The notes: generated from the letters alone by a model not told the origin. A DNA stretch of 64,000 nucleotides from Clostridia bacterium (GCA_017409875.1 JAFQRW010000014.1:1-64000); one strand, 5' to 3'. Positions 19,800 to 28,076 are shown, counted from the first letter of the stretch. Numbers and translations are program-made.

Positions 19800-21158
19800 A
19801 TGAATATAATAATTGTAGGTTGCGGCAAAGTAGGGCAGAAAATAACCGAAATGCTAAGCTACGAAAAAGAACATAATATCACAGTTATTGACCATAGGTA
19901 CAGTGTTGTTTCACACCTTGCAAATGAATACGATATTATGGGCGTTGAAGGAAGCGGCACAAGTATTGACACCTTGACAGAAGCAGGAATTGAAAATGCC
20001 GATATATTAATTGCGGTAACAGGGTCTGATGAAATTAACTTAATTACTTGCCTCATTGCTAAAAAGGCAGGTAACTGTCAGACTATTGCAAGGGTAAGAA
20101 AACCTGAGTTCGGAAAAGAAATAGCTCTTTTAAAAGACGACCTTGGTCTTGCCATGGTTATCAACCCTGAACTTGCAGCTGCAACTGAAATTGCACGTGT
20201 TTTAAAGTTTCCGTCAGCAATACAGATAGACACTTTTGCAAAAGGAAGAGTAGAACTTTTAAAGTTTAAAATACCGGAAAGCTCACCTTTAGACAATCTT
20301 AAAATTTCAGACCTTAGTGCAAAGCTTGATTGCGATGTTTTGGTATGCGGTATCGAGCGTGGCGAGGAGGCAGTTATACCTAGGGGCGACTTTGTTTTAA
20401 AACAAGGAGATAAAATCAGCATAGTAGGCGCATTTGCAAATGTTACCGACTTTTTCAAAAAAATAGGCTTTAAGCCTCATAACATTAAAGATACAACAAT
20501 AGTTGGCGGCGGCGAAACAGCATATTATTTAGCAAAAATTCTTCAGCAGTCAGCGTTTAACGTAAAAATAATCGAAAAAGACTCTAATCGTTGTGATGAG
20601 CTTTGCAGGCTTTTGCCGAAAACAACAATTATAAATGGCGACGGTACCGACACCAGAGTATTAATGGAAGAGGGATTGGAGTATGCGGGCTCATTTGTAT
20701 CACTAATAAATATTGATGAAGAAAATATAATGCTGTCGCTGTTTGCGAAAAGTAAAACAAACGCAAAAGTTATCACAAAAATCAACCGAATTGCCTATGA
20801 TGAGGTGATTTCAGGACTTGACCTTGATACAATTATTTATCCTAAAAATATTACTGCAGAGTATATTGTTCGTTTTGTGCGTGCCAAAAATAATTCTGTA
20901 GGAAGCAATATTGAAACAATGCACTTTGTTTTAGACGGCAAGGCTGAGGCGCTTGAATTTAAAATTGAAAAAGACTCACCTGTTGCAAATGTTGCACTTG
21001 AAGAGCTTACACTTAAAGATAATGTTTTAGTTGCGTGTATAAACAGAGGTAGGCGCATAATAATCCCTCGAGGCAAAGACGTTATGCAACCGGGTGATAC
21101 AGTTGTTGTTGTAACAGTTTCAAGCGGATTTAAGGATATAAGCGATATTTTAAAGTAG
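19800..21158 (+). CDS. trkA: Trk potassium uptake regulatory subunit TrkA
   Basis: A 452-residue cytosolic protein with two tandem RCK units. The first Rossmann motif is IIVGCGKVGQKITEML at residue 3; the second is TIVGGGETAYYLAKIL at about 232. Each is followed by an RCK_C domain (about 140-220 and 365-450). It binds NAD(H)/nucleotide and gates the TrkH channel encoded 10 nt downstream. The ribosome site AGGAGG is unusually far (13 nt) from the ATG, but no better in-frame start exists. The length matches full-length double-RCK TrkA, unlike the short KtrA type. Confidence 0.94.
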   Translation: MNIIIVGCGKVGQKITEMLSYEKEHNITVIDHRYSVVSHLANEYDIMGVEGSGTSIDTLTEAGIENADILIAVTGSDEINLITCLIAKKAGNCQTIARVRKPEFGKEIALLKDDLGLAMVINPELAAATEIARVLKFPSAIQIDTFAKGRVELLKFKIPESSPLDNLKISDLSAKLDCDVLVCGIERGEEAVIPRGDFVLKQGDKISIVGAFANVTDFFKKIGFKPHNIKDTTIVGGGETAYYLAKILQQSAFNVKIIEKDSNRCDELCRLLPKTTIINGDGTDTRVLMEEGLEYAGSFVSLINIDEENIMLSLFAKSKTNAKVITKINRIAYDEVISGLDLDTIIYPKNITAEYIVRFVRAKNNSVGSNIETMHFVLDGKAEALEFKIEKDSPVANVALEELTLKDNVLVACINRGRRIIIPRGKDVMQPGDTVVVVTVSSGFKDISDILK

Positions 21159-21168
21159 AGGTTAATAA

Positions 21169-22605
21169 ATGAATTACAGACTTATTCTATCAACTCTTGG
21201 AAAAGTGTTGTTATGTGAAGGCTTTTGTATGGTGCTTCCGCTACTATGTGGAATTATTTACCGTGAGCCATACGTTAAAGAGTTCTTGATTTGTATAGCA
21301 ATATGCGCCGTAATAGGAGTTTTATTATCAGCTTTAAAGCCAAAAACCAAATCTCTCTTTTCAAAAGAGGGGTATATAACGGTTGCACTCAGTTGGATAT
21401 TTATAAGCCTTTTTGGTTCACTTCCGTTTTATATTACAGGGCATATACCAAGCTTTATTGACGCATTTTTTGAAACAGCATCAGGATTTTCAACAACAGG
21501 CGCATCAATATTAACTGACGTTGAAAGTTTACCTAAGAGCTTATTGCTCTGGCGTAGCTTTACCCACTGGATTGGCGGTATGGGTGTGTTGGTGTTTTTA
21601 GTTGCAATTCTTCCGCTTTCAGGCGGCAGTAATGTTTACTTAATAAAAGCCGAAAGCCCCGGACCATCTGTAAGTAAGCTTGTGCCAAAGGTAAAAGAAG
21701 GCGCAAAAATTTTATATGCTATTTATTTTGCATTTACCGCTTTGGAAATTGTGCTTTTGCTAATAGGAGGACTTGATGTTTTCTCAGCGCTGACCCTTAC
21801 ATTTGGAACGGCAGGAACAGGCGGATTTGCCATTTTAAACTCAGGGATTGCAAATTATTCACCTTACGTTCAAAACGTGATTACAGTGTTTATGCTTATT
21901 TTCGGAGTAGATTTTGCGATTTATTACCTTATAATTTTAAGAAAGTTTAAAGCTGTGTTAAAGTCAGATGAGTTTAAGGCATATATAGGCATTGTGCTTA
22001 TTTCAATAACAATTATAACTGTAAATTGCCTGTCGTTGTTTGGAAATATATGGGACACTTTGCGCCACAGTGCATTTCAGGTAGCGTCAATTATGACCAC
22101 AACGGGATATTCTACAACAGACTTTGACTTGTGGCCACAGCTTTCTAAAACGGTGCTGGTGATTTTAATGTTTGTTGGGGCATGTGCAGGCTCAACAGGC
22201 GGTGGCATGAAGGTTTCAAGAATTATACTTCTTTTAAAGAGTATAGTAAAAGAAATAAGGATTATGGCACATCCAAGAACAACTTTTAAGACTACCATGA
22301 ACGGCAGAATTGTTGATCATGAAACAATTCGTGGTGTTAATGTTTATGTAGCGGCTTATTTTGCAATTTTTGTAGGTGCGCTGTTAATAATAAGCCTTGA
22401 CAATCTTGATTTTACAACCAACTTTACAGCAGTTGTGGCAACAATAAACAATATCGGCCCCGGATTTAATTTAGTAGGACCGACCAAGAATTTTTCAGTA
22501 TTTTCAGACCTTTCTAAATTTGTATTGTCACTTGTGATGCTAACAGGAAGGCTTGAAATTTTCCCGATGATTATGCTTTTTGCACCAACTACATGGAAAA
22601 AATAA
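21169..22605 (+). CDS. trkH: Trk potassium uptake channel TrkH
   Basis: A 478-residue integral membrane protein of the TrkH/KtrB superfamily. The four pore-loop repeats are visible: ASGFSTTGASIL (about 105), FGTAGTGGFAIL (about 215), MTTTGYSTTDFD (about 310) and INNIGPGFNL (about 420). In the family the filter glycine of each loop coordinates K+. It lies 10 nt after trkA under the same promoter and forms the TrkAH uptake system, used for K+ accumulation and osmotic or pH homeostasis. Confidence 0.94.
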   Translation: MNYRLILSTLGKVLLCEGFCMVLPLLCGIIYREPYVKEFLICIAICAVIGVLLSALKPKTKSLFSKEGYITVALSWIFISLFGSLPFYITGHIPSFIDAFFETASGFSTTGASILTDVESLPKSLLLWRSFTHWIGGMGVLVFLVAILPLSGGSNVYLIKAESPGPSVSKLVPKVKEGAKILYAIYFAFTALEIVLLLIGGLDVFSALTLTFGTAGTGGFAILNSGIANYSPYVQNVITVFMLIFGVDFAIYYLIILRKFKAVLKSDEFKAYIGIVLISITIITVNCLSLFGNIWDTLRHSAFQVASIMTTTGYSTTDFDLWPQLSKTVLVILMFVGACAGSTGGGMKVSRIILLLKSIVKEIRIMAHPRTTFKTTMNGRIVDHETIRGVNVYVAAYFAIFVGALLIISLDNLDFTTNFTAVVATINNIGPGFNLVGPTKNFSVFSDLSKFVLSLVMLTGRLEIFPMIMLFAPTTWKK

Positions 22606-22667
22606 AGCGGCAGAGCCGCCTTGTGTGAAATTATAATTTACACTTAAATTTGCAAATTTATAAAAAT

Positions 22668-22703
22668 AAAAAGTCAGGTTCACTTCAAAGTGCCTGACTT
22701 TTT
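22668..22703. terminator. Bidirectional terminator between trkH and the U32 peptidase gene
   Basis: AAAAAGTCAGG (22668-22678) pairs with CCTGACTTTTT (22693-22703) around an inner CACT/AGTG stem. T-runs exist on both strands, so it can stop the two convergent transcripts. A smaller GCGGC/GCCGC hairpin (22607-22619) directly follows the trkH stop. Confidence 0.88.
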
Positions 22704-22736
22704 GTCATTTTAATATTTTTCACCATTCGAGGGCGC

Positions 22737-24464
22737 TTATTTAAAGTATAACCCTCTTGTGAAATTTGATGTTGGTTTTAATCCTTTCTGATAGCTTTCG
22801 ATTATTTTTTCAATTTCTTTTTTTGTTTCTGTAGTAAACAAAAACTCAAGTCCCTTTATGTCTTTTCCTGAAAACCCCCCAATTTTGTCCGAAAGGTTAA
22901 TGGGAACGGAGTTTAAAATAATGTTTCTGTGCCCGTATTCACAAATTACATCAAAAGATGCATGCTTGTCCGAAAGGATGTAGCCTTGAGTATAATTTTT
23001 GCAAGAAGAAGCATTTTTTATAATGCAGTTTTCTGTTGTCATAACAGGAATTTTGCCGTAAACTACAGCATTTACAGGCATCGGCTTTTTCATATCTCTT
23101 ATTTGGGCAAGCTTTGCCTCTATCGAAACCGCAGTTTCTTTAAGACCTATTTCTTTTGCGGCTGCAAGGTCGTAAGAATTATAAAAATTCATTGTAAATG
23201 CGCCGTGAGGCTCAATTCCGAGTTCTCTGCAAAGCGAAATATGACTTATGGTGCGGCAAAGCGCTTTTTTAATGCCAAGCGATACAAGCTTTTTCTTTAT
23301 CTGCTCTCTTTGTGAATCGAAAATAACTGAAGGAAGGATTGCACCAAGCCTTTCGTCTTTGAAATTTTTTATTTCGAAAAGAGGAAGCCATATATGGTTT
23401 GCAAGATTAAGATATTTCATACCCTCAAGCTGGGATTCTTTTAAAAAGTGGAAGTTATAAACGCTTTTTTTATATTTTAGCCCGTAAATCTCAGGTAACG
23501 AAGTGGTAGTTGGTCTTTTTTTAACAACAATTTCGGGTTTGGAAGCGGCTTTTGGGATTTTAAGAGAAAATCCCTTTGACTTTTCTTTGTCTTTTTCAGT
23601 CCTTATGCCAAACATTGATTTGCCTTTGACATTATTAAAATAGCCGTTTGTAAACCCGCTTCTTGAAAAAAGCTTTTTAAGGTCATCTGTCTCTTTTGGG
23701 GTGGCGTTTCGGTTTTGGTCAATCAGTTTTCTGTAAATACTTGTAACGCCGCCTACATATTCAGGAGATTTTAACCTTCCCTCAATTTTTAACGACTTTA
23801 CTCCCGTGCTTAAAAAATCTGTAAAATGCTCTGCCACCGAGAGGTCTTTTAAACTTAATTCGTAGCCATTTTTGTATTTTTGTCTGCAAGGCTGGGCGCA
23901 CATTCCCCTGTTTCCGCTTCTCTGACCGATTAGGGACGACAGGTAGCATTGCCCTGAGTAGCTCATACAAAGAGCACCGTGAATAAAGCTTTCTATTTCA
24001 ATACCTTCCTCGCACACCGATTTAAGGTCGCTCTTTGAAAGCTCCCTTGCAACAACCGCTCGGCTTGCTCCTAATAAGTGCGCTACATTAACACCATCTT
24101 TGTTGTGAATAGACATCTGCGTGCTTGCGTGAATTTGCATTTCGGGAGAGATAGATTTTATAACTTTAATAAGACCTATGCTTTGAACAATAACAGCATC
24201 AATATTACAGTCGGTTATAAACCTTAAGTATTCTGCCATATCTTTGATTTCACGGTCAGAAACAACAGTATTAAGCGTTAAGTAACACTTAACGCCTCTT
24301 TTGTGGCAAAATGACACCCATTTTTTAAGTTCTTCGTCTTTGAAATTTGTCGCCGCCTGTCTTGCATTTAAGCTGCTTCCCCCAAAATACACAGCGTCAG
24401 CACCGGCATTAACTGCTGATACCATCGCTTTTGGAGAGCCTGCGGGACTTAAAAGCTCAATCAT
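22737..24464 (-). CDS. Peptidase U32 family protein
   Basis: A 575-residue protein of the collagenase-like U32 family. The N-terminus ELLSPAGSPKAMVSAVNAGADAVYFGG and the family signature ESFIHGALCMSYSGQCYLS (about 165-183) are clear, followed by CAQPCRQKY with the conserved cysteines. Related proteins (RlhA, TrhP) act in RNA hydroxylation (23S rRNA or tRNA cmo5U/ho5U) with prephenate-derived cofactors rather than as proteases, so a tRNA/rRNA-modification role is possible. The C-terminal half is divergent. ATG with an AGGAGAA site; it has its own promoter and is divergent from spoIIP. Confidence 0.86.
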   Translation of the reverse strand: MIELLSPAGSPKAMVSAVNAGADAVYFGGSSLNARQAATNFKDEELKKWVSFCHKRGVKCYLTLNTVVSDREIKDMAEYLRFITDCNIDAVIVQSIGLIKVIKSISPEMQIHASTQMSIHNKDGVNVAHLLGASRAVVARELSKSDLKSVCEEGIEIESFIHGALCMSYSGQCYLSSLIGQRSGNRGMCAQPCRQKYKNGYELSLKDLSVAEHFTDFLSTGVKSLKIEGRLKSPEYVGGVTSIYRKLIDQNRNATPKETDDLKKLFSRSGFTNGYFNNVKGKSMFGIRTEKDKEKSKGFSLKIPKAASKPEIVVKKRPTTTSLPEIYGLKYKKSVYNFHFLKESQLEGMKYLNLANHIWLPLFEIKNFKDERLGAILPSVIFDSQREQIKKKLVSLGIKKALCRTISHISLCRELGIEPHGAFTMNFYNSYDLAAAKEIGLKETAVSIEAKLAQIRDMKKPMPVNAVVYGKIPVMTTENCIIKNASSCKNYTQGYILSDKHASFDVICEYGHRNIILNSVPINLSDKIGGFSGKDIKGLEFLFTTETKKEIEKIIESYQKGLKPTSNFTRGLYFK

Positions 24465-24492
24465 ACTTATTCTCCTGGAATTTTATATGTTT

Positions 24493-24521
24493 ATTATACT
24501 ATTTTTAATTAAAGTTGTAAA
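24493..24521 (-). promoter_or_regulatory. Promoter of the U32 peptidase gene
   Basis: Read on the - strand: TTTACA (24516-24521), 17-bp spacer, TATAAT (24493-24498), 29 nt before the start codon. Confidence 0.65.
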
Positions 24522-24587
24522 TGTTTTTTGAATAATAACATATTTTGCTCCATAAAATTTAACATAAAAGATTTTATGGAGGACAGT

Positions 24588-25619
24588 GTGAAAAACAATA
24601 AAGGCTTTGATTTTTTAGTCAGGGCATTATCTGCATCATTTTTGGTATGCACCTTTTTTATATGCAAAAACACAACGCTTTTGCCATTTTCAACAAATAT
24701 AAACACAAACGACATACTGGCGAAAAACTTTGTTGTATTTAACACAAGGGCGGATACTTTTTTAGACGAGGTAAAACACCTTGCTTTAAAACGTGAAACT
24801 GCAAAGGAAAAAGAAGTTTTTAACCCCGAGGTTATACCAAATGAAGAAGAAAGCGAAACCCAAAGTCCTGAGCCTGTATATGAAGAGCAGGTAAAATACT
24901 ATAATTCGGGAGACTTTATAAGCTATGACAGTGTTTTGATTAAAAATCACACGCAAAAAGAAATAGATGTACAAAAGCTTATGAAAGATTATAAACCGCC
25001 CGAAAAAAAAGAAAAACCGCAAATACTTATCATACATACCCACGCAACAGAAGGATTTTCAGACCAGCCCACATCGCGGACAACCGACAACGAAAAAAAC
25101 GTAGTAAAAGTGGGGACGTATTTAGAAGAGGTTTTAGAAAAAAAGGGGTTTAATGTGCTTCACGATATAAAGCTTCACGATTATCCCAACTATAACGGCT
25201 CGTATGTAAATGCGCTAAAAACCGCCGAGTGGTATATGGAGCACTACTCAGGCATCGAAATTATTTTAGATGTTCACCGTGATGCTATTGTAACAGAAAG
25301 CGGCGCAAGAACTAAGCTTACGTTTAACCACGGTGGTCAAAAAGCAGCACAGCTTATGCTGGTGGTAGGAACTGATGAGGGTGGATTAAAGCATCCTGCC
25401 TGGCAGGAAAACTTAAAATTTGCAATAGGTCTGCAGGCAGAGGCAAATTCAATGTATGACGGGCTTATGCGCCCCATTGATTTAAGAAAAGAACGGTTTA
25501 ATGAGCATGTAACAAAAAATTCACTTATAATAGAGTTCGGAACAAACGGAAACAGCCTTGAAGAAGCATTAAAAAGTGCACAGCTTTTGTCAGAGGTTCT
25601 GGATAAGTATATAACATAG
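24588..25619 (+). CDS. spoIIP: Stage II sporulation protein P, cell-wall amidase/hydrolase
   Basis: A 343-residue membrane-anchored peptidoglycan hydrolase of the SpoIIP family. A GTG start at 24588 is preceded by GGAGG (5-nt spacing); the upstream TTG and ATG codons have no such site. One N-terminal membrane helix (about 10-30) and a charged linker precede the amidase domain. The domain shows ILIIHTHATEGF (about 145), LDVHRDAI (about 232) and LIIEFGTNGNS (about 320), whose His/Glu residues are the expected zinc and catalytic positions. SpoIIP works with SpoIID and SpoIIM in forespore engulfment, so the genome belongs to a spore-forming lineage. No clear sigma-E promoter was identified upstream. 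Confidence 0.92.
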   Translation: MKNNKGFDFLVRALSASFLVCTFFICKNTTLLPFSTNINTNDILAKNFVVFNTRADTFLDEVKHLALKRETAKEKEVFNPEVIPNEEESETQSPEPVYEEQVKYYNSGDFISYDSVLIKNHTQKEIDVQKLMKDYKPPEKKEKPQILIIHTHATEGFSDQPTSRTTDNEKNVVKVGTYLEEVLEKKGFNVLHDIKLHDYPNYNGSYVNALKTAEWYMEHYSGIEIILDVHRDAIVTESGARTKLTFNHGGQKAAQLMLVVGTDEGGLKHPAWQENLKFAIGLQAEANSMYDGLMRPIDLRKERFNEHVTKNSLIIEFGTNGNSLEEALKSAQLLSEVLDKYIT

Positions 25620-25650
25620 AGTTTTGTGGGAAAATAATGTTGGTGATTTT

Positions 25651-25815
25651 ATGAAAGCTTTACTGAAAACTGTTTTAATGCTATTAGTTTTGGTGTGCGG
25701 GATTTTATACGTGGATTATACAATAAACTCACTTTTAGGCACACCTAAAATCCTGGTAATTGAGTATGCAAAGCAGCAAATATTCAGCGTGTTAGACAAA
25801 GTTCATGATTTTTAA
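25651..25815 (+). CDS. Small single-span membrane protein of unknown function
   Basis: A 54-residue protein (MKALLKTVLMLLVLVCGI...) with one hydrophobic helix at about 4-22 and a short amphipathic tail. The ATG at 25651 follows GGTGAT, which pairs with the 3' end of 16S rRNA; upstream in-frame sequence to 25624 has no site. It starts 31 nt after spoIIP and may share its transcript. Not recognised as a family; a sporulation link is suggested only by position. Confidence 0.5.
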   Translation: MKALLKTVLMLLVLVCGILYVDYTINSLLGTPKILVIEYAKQQIFSVLDKVHDF

Positions 25816-25835
25816 ATAATTTTTATGGTAAAGTC

Positions 25836-25864
25836 TTGACAAACCGCATTTGGTATGTTAAAAT
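25836..25864 (+). promoter_or_regulatory. Promoter of tRNA-Leu
   Basis: Consensus TTGACA (25836-25841), 17 bp, TAAAAT (25859-25864), 40 nt before the mature tRNA. The -10 box falls in a 6-nt interruption of the left arm of an inverted repeat (25845-25908). Confidence 0.8.
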
Positions 25865-25904
25865 AACTTTTGTTGATTTACCAATCAAAAAGTTATATAC
25901 CAAA

Positions 25905-25990
25905 TGCGAGTGTGCTGGAACTGGCAGACAGGCACGTTTGAGGGGCGTGTGCTTCGTGGCGTATGGGTTCAAGTCCCATCACTCGCACCA
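25905..25990 (+). tRNA. tRNA-Leu (anticodon GAG)
   Basis: The acceptor stem TGCGAGT (25905-25911) pairs with ACTCGCA (25981-25987) and CCA is encoded (25988-25990). The anticodon stem CACGT/GCGTG encloses loop TTGAGGG, giving anticodon GAG for CUC/CUU codons. A long variable arm and the T-arm GGGTTCAAGTCCC complete a type II tRNA. It has its own promoter and terminator, so it is a single-gene transcript. Confidence 0.95.
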
Positions 25991-25992
25991 GA

Positions 25993-26024
25993 AAAAAACG
26001 ACAAGTTTCGACTTGTCGTTTTTT
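25993..26024 (+). terminator. Terminator of tRNA-Leu with UUCG loop
   Basis: ACGACAAGT (25998-26006), TTCG loop, ACTTGTCGT (26011-26019), flanked by A-run and T-run. It starts 3 nt after the tRNA CCA. Confidence 0.93.
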
Positions 26025-26037
26025 CAGTTATATTTCC

Positions 26038-26196
26038 TTGCGGCAAGTGATATTGCTATGCAGTTTTATTTGGCTTATGCCAAGTGGTATTGTGCTTCGC
26101 ACAGTTTAATGGCAAATATAATATAACTGCAAACGGAGTTTGTAATAACACTTTTACAGAGTAAAAATATCACTCCAACGAAGTTGGAATATCACT
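26038..26196. repeat. Cluster of short palindromes with recurring AATATCAC/GTGATATT octamers
   Basis: Five small hairpins lie in about 160 nt: CTTG/CAAG (26038-26048), TTGGC/GCCAA (26070-26083), TGTGC/GCACA (26091-26103), CAAAC/GTTTG (26130-26142) and CCAAC/GTTGG (26075+100, i.e. 26175-26187). The octamer GTGATATT (26047) faces AATATCAC (26167), which recurs at 26188. The rest of the gap to 26299, between tRNA-Leu and the LRR gene, holds only weak dyads. The pattern looks like a degenerate non-coding mobile repeat (MITE/REP-like); no coding frame is present. Confidence 0.55.
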
Positions 26197-26299
26197 TAAA
26201 TTAAATATCTCAACGGGTTTTTTGTTGATAATAGGGACTCTACCCTTAAGAGGGCAAAAAGAAACGACTACAAGTTTGCTTACAGATGGTTATTTGTTC

Positions 26300-27829
26300 T
26301 TATTCCCAAAAATCGCCAATTATAACTCTAAAAAGTCTATATGTCTCAGATAGTGTCATTGAATATCTATTACTCTGTGCATCTGTTAAAACAATTGCCA
26401 TCATATCCTTAAAGTCTTGCTGTTCATCAACAAATGTGTCAACAAATAACTGATTTTCCCAGATGTCCTTGATTTGTAGAGAATTAGATGCATAAGTTGT
26501 TCTGATATGTTCGTCAGTAATTATTATTCCTGATTCTCCATCTTTAATAGTGCCTGTTAATGTATCAATAATCAGATTTGCCATATCTGTGTGTGGCTGA
26601 ATATCAAAAGTGGTTGCTGCCAAAGAATCTTTAAGTATAATAAGGTCTGCAACTCTTTGGGCATTTAATGCCTCAGCATCTTCTTCCCAGCCTGCATAAA
26701 GAGTAAATGAACCTGTTACGGGAGTGGTAAAGTTATAAAGATTGGTGCAAGCCACATCTGTGTACCAGCCTGTAAATATATAAAACTGTTTTGTAGGATC
26801 ATCAGGTTGTGTAAGCAGGCTTCCTGATGTAACAGTCTGCGTTGTATCAGCATCACCATTATTGAATTTAAAGCTTACTGTGTATGTTGCAGATTCTTGG
26901 TCTTCTGTTGACGGAGGAATATAAACTCCTTCTCCGCCACTATTTAATTGCACATCTTCGTGTTCTATAATTGGGAGCATACTTTTTAAGCTATCCCATA
27001 CCATAACTTTTGCTTTTGTATATGTTTCTGATGTTGTAAAAACAAGTGGACTGCCCTCATATACTGCACACTTTACTTCTGCTAATTTATTTTTATTGTA
27101 TGTAGCAAGTATGATAATACTGTCGGGGTTAATACTATATGCGTTTACTGTAAAAGTTTTGCTGGCGTTAGAAACAATTGTTTCTGTGCAGGGTGCATAA
27201 TGAATTGTGGAATTTGTAAGGTGACGATTACCATCTCTAATATCTATTAAATCCCAGTTGTTTTTTGTATCATTGTAGTATATATTGGTTAATTTAGGGC
27301 AGTAGAAAAAGGCAGCTTCAAGCACTGTTGTTAGGCTGTTTGGTACAGTAATTGATTCCAAATTATTGCATCGATAAAATGCATAATAATCTATTATTGA
27401 TACATAATTTGGAATAGTGTACGTATTGTTGGATTTTCCCAAAGGATAACGGACAATGGTTGTCTTAGATTTGTTAAACAAAACGCCGTTTACTGAGCAA
27501 TAATTTGTGTTGTTGGTATCCACATAAAAGTCGGTCAAAAGAGAACATTCGTCAAAGGCGGAGCAAGAGATTGCAACTATACTGTCAGGTATGGTTATGT
27601 TTTTTAAATTTTTACAATTATCAAAAGCAAAGTCACCAATGACGGTAACAGGGTATCCATCTATTTCTTTTGGAATTTCAATTTCTGTGACATCAGTAGT
27701 GCAACCTGTGATTGTAATTTCATTGCTGTTGATATAATAGTCAAACGTTGTTGCAAAAGCATTTGAAACACTCAATGAAAACAAAATTGCGGACATTAAC
27801 ACAAGTATAAATATAACTTTCTTTTTCAT
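26300..27829 (-). CDS. Secreted BspA-like leucine-rich-repeat protein with InlB-type repeat
   Basis: A 509-residue exported protein (signal peptide about 1-26). Residues about 35-205 are LRR_5/BspA-type repeats (IGDFAFDNCKNLKNITIPDS, IDYYAFYRCNNLESITVPNS). Residues about 215-300 are the small domain ending KAKVMVWDSLKSMLPI, shared with two proteins of the 0.5-18.6 kb locus. Residues about 318-385 form one Listeria-Bacteroides (InlB B) repeat ending in GSFTLYAGW. The last 120 residues are helical and unassigned. BspA-like proteins mediate adhesion or protein binding at cell surfaces. No anchor motif is seen. It is monocistronic with its own promoter. Confidence 0.82.
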   Translation of the reverse strand: MKKKVIFILVLMSAILFSLSVSNAFATTFDYYINSNEITITGCTTDVTEIEIPKEIDGYPVTVIGDFAFDNCKNLKNITIPDSIVAISCSAFDECSLLTDFYVDTNNTNYCSVNGVLFNKSKTTIVRYPLGKSNNTYTIPNYVSIIDYYAFYRCNNLESITVPNSLTTVLEAAFFYCPKLTNIYYNDTKNNWDLIDIRDGNRHLTNSTIHYAPCTETIVSNASKTFTVNAYSINPDSIIILATYNKNKLAEVKCAVYEGSPLVFTTSETYTKAKVMVWDSLKSMLPIIEHEDVQLNSGGEGVYIPPSTEDQESATYTVSFKFNNGDADTTQTVTSGSLLTQPDDPTKQFYIFTGWYTDVACTNLYNFTTPVTGSFTLYAGWEEDAEALNAQRVADLIILKDSLAATTFDIQPHTDMANLIIDTLTGTIKDGESGIIITDEHIRTTYASNSLQIKDIWENQLFVDTFVDEQQDFKDMMAIVLTDAQSNRYSMTLSETYRLFRVIIGDFWE

Positions 27830-27887
27830 GCCAGTTCCTTCTTTCGAGATATTTTATAGAAAGTTCATAGTTTTATAAAACAGTTTA

Positions 27888-27916
27888 ATTATAGCATAAT
27901 AACTTAAATTTGTAAA
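27888..27916 (-). promoter_or_regulatory. Promoter of the LRR protein gene
   Basis: Read on the - strand: TTTACA (27911-27916), 17 bp, TATAAT (27888-27893), with a leader of about 55 nt. Confidence 0.65.
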
Positions 27917-27937
27917 TAAAAGGCAAGTAATTTAATA

Positions 27938-28033
27938 GGCAAAAAAGTGTTAACTCCAGATCTTGGCGGAAACGCATCAACAAGCGATGCCGGCAACGAA
28001 GTAGTAAATAAGCTTAAAAGAGATTTTGATTAA
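27938..28033 (+). pseudogene. 3' remnant of an isocitrate/isopropylmalate dehydrogenase gene
   Basis: A 31-codon frame ending in TAA encodes GKKVLTPDLGGNASTSDAGN and then EVVNKLKRDFD. This matches the C-terminus of NAD(P)-isocitrate/isopropylmalate dehydrogenases (TPDLGGNA followed by a helix). A stop lies about seven codons upstream in the same frame and there is no start or ribosome site, so only the gene's 3' end survives. It is not a copy of the intact - strand dehydrogenase at 29634-30794, whose end reads GRDTGATCTQFADYI. The 3' end of icd is a known phage attachment target in other bacteria, so a recombination scar is plausible. Confidence 0.72.
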
Positions 28034-28076
28034 TAAACAACAAAAAACTACCCGATCGGGGGCTTTCTTTATACAA

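Noticed and set aside
24528-24590. A possible sigma-E promoter for spoIIP (ATATT and CATAAA-like boxes near 24529-24570)
   Set aside because: The spacing between the candidate boxes is 6 or 18 nt rather than the 13-15 expected, so no promoter is called.
25836-26126. A 96-codon + strand frame over the tRNA-Leu region
   Set aside because: It covers the promoter, tRNA and terminator; no ribosome site.
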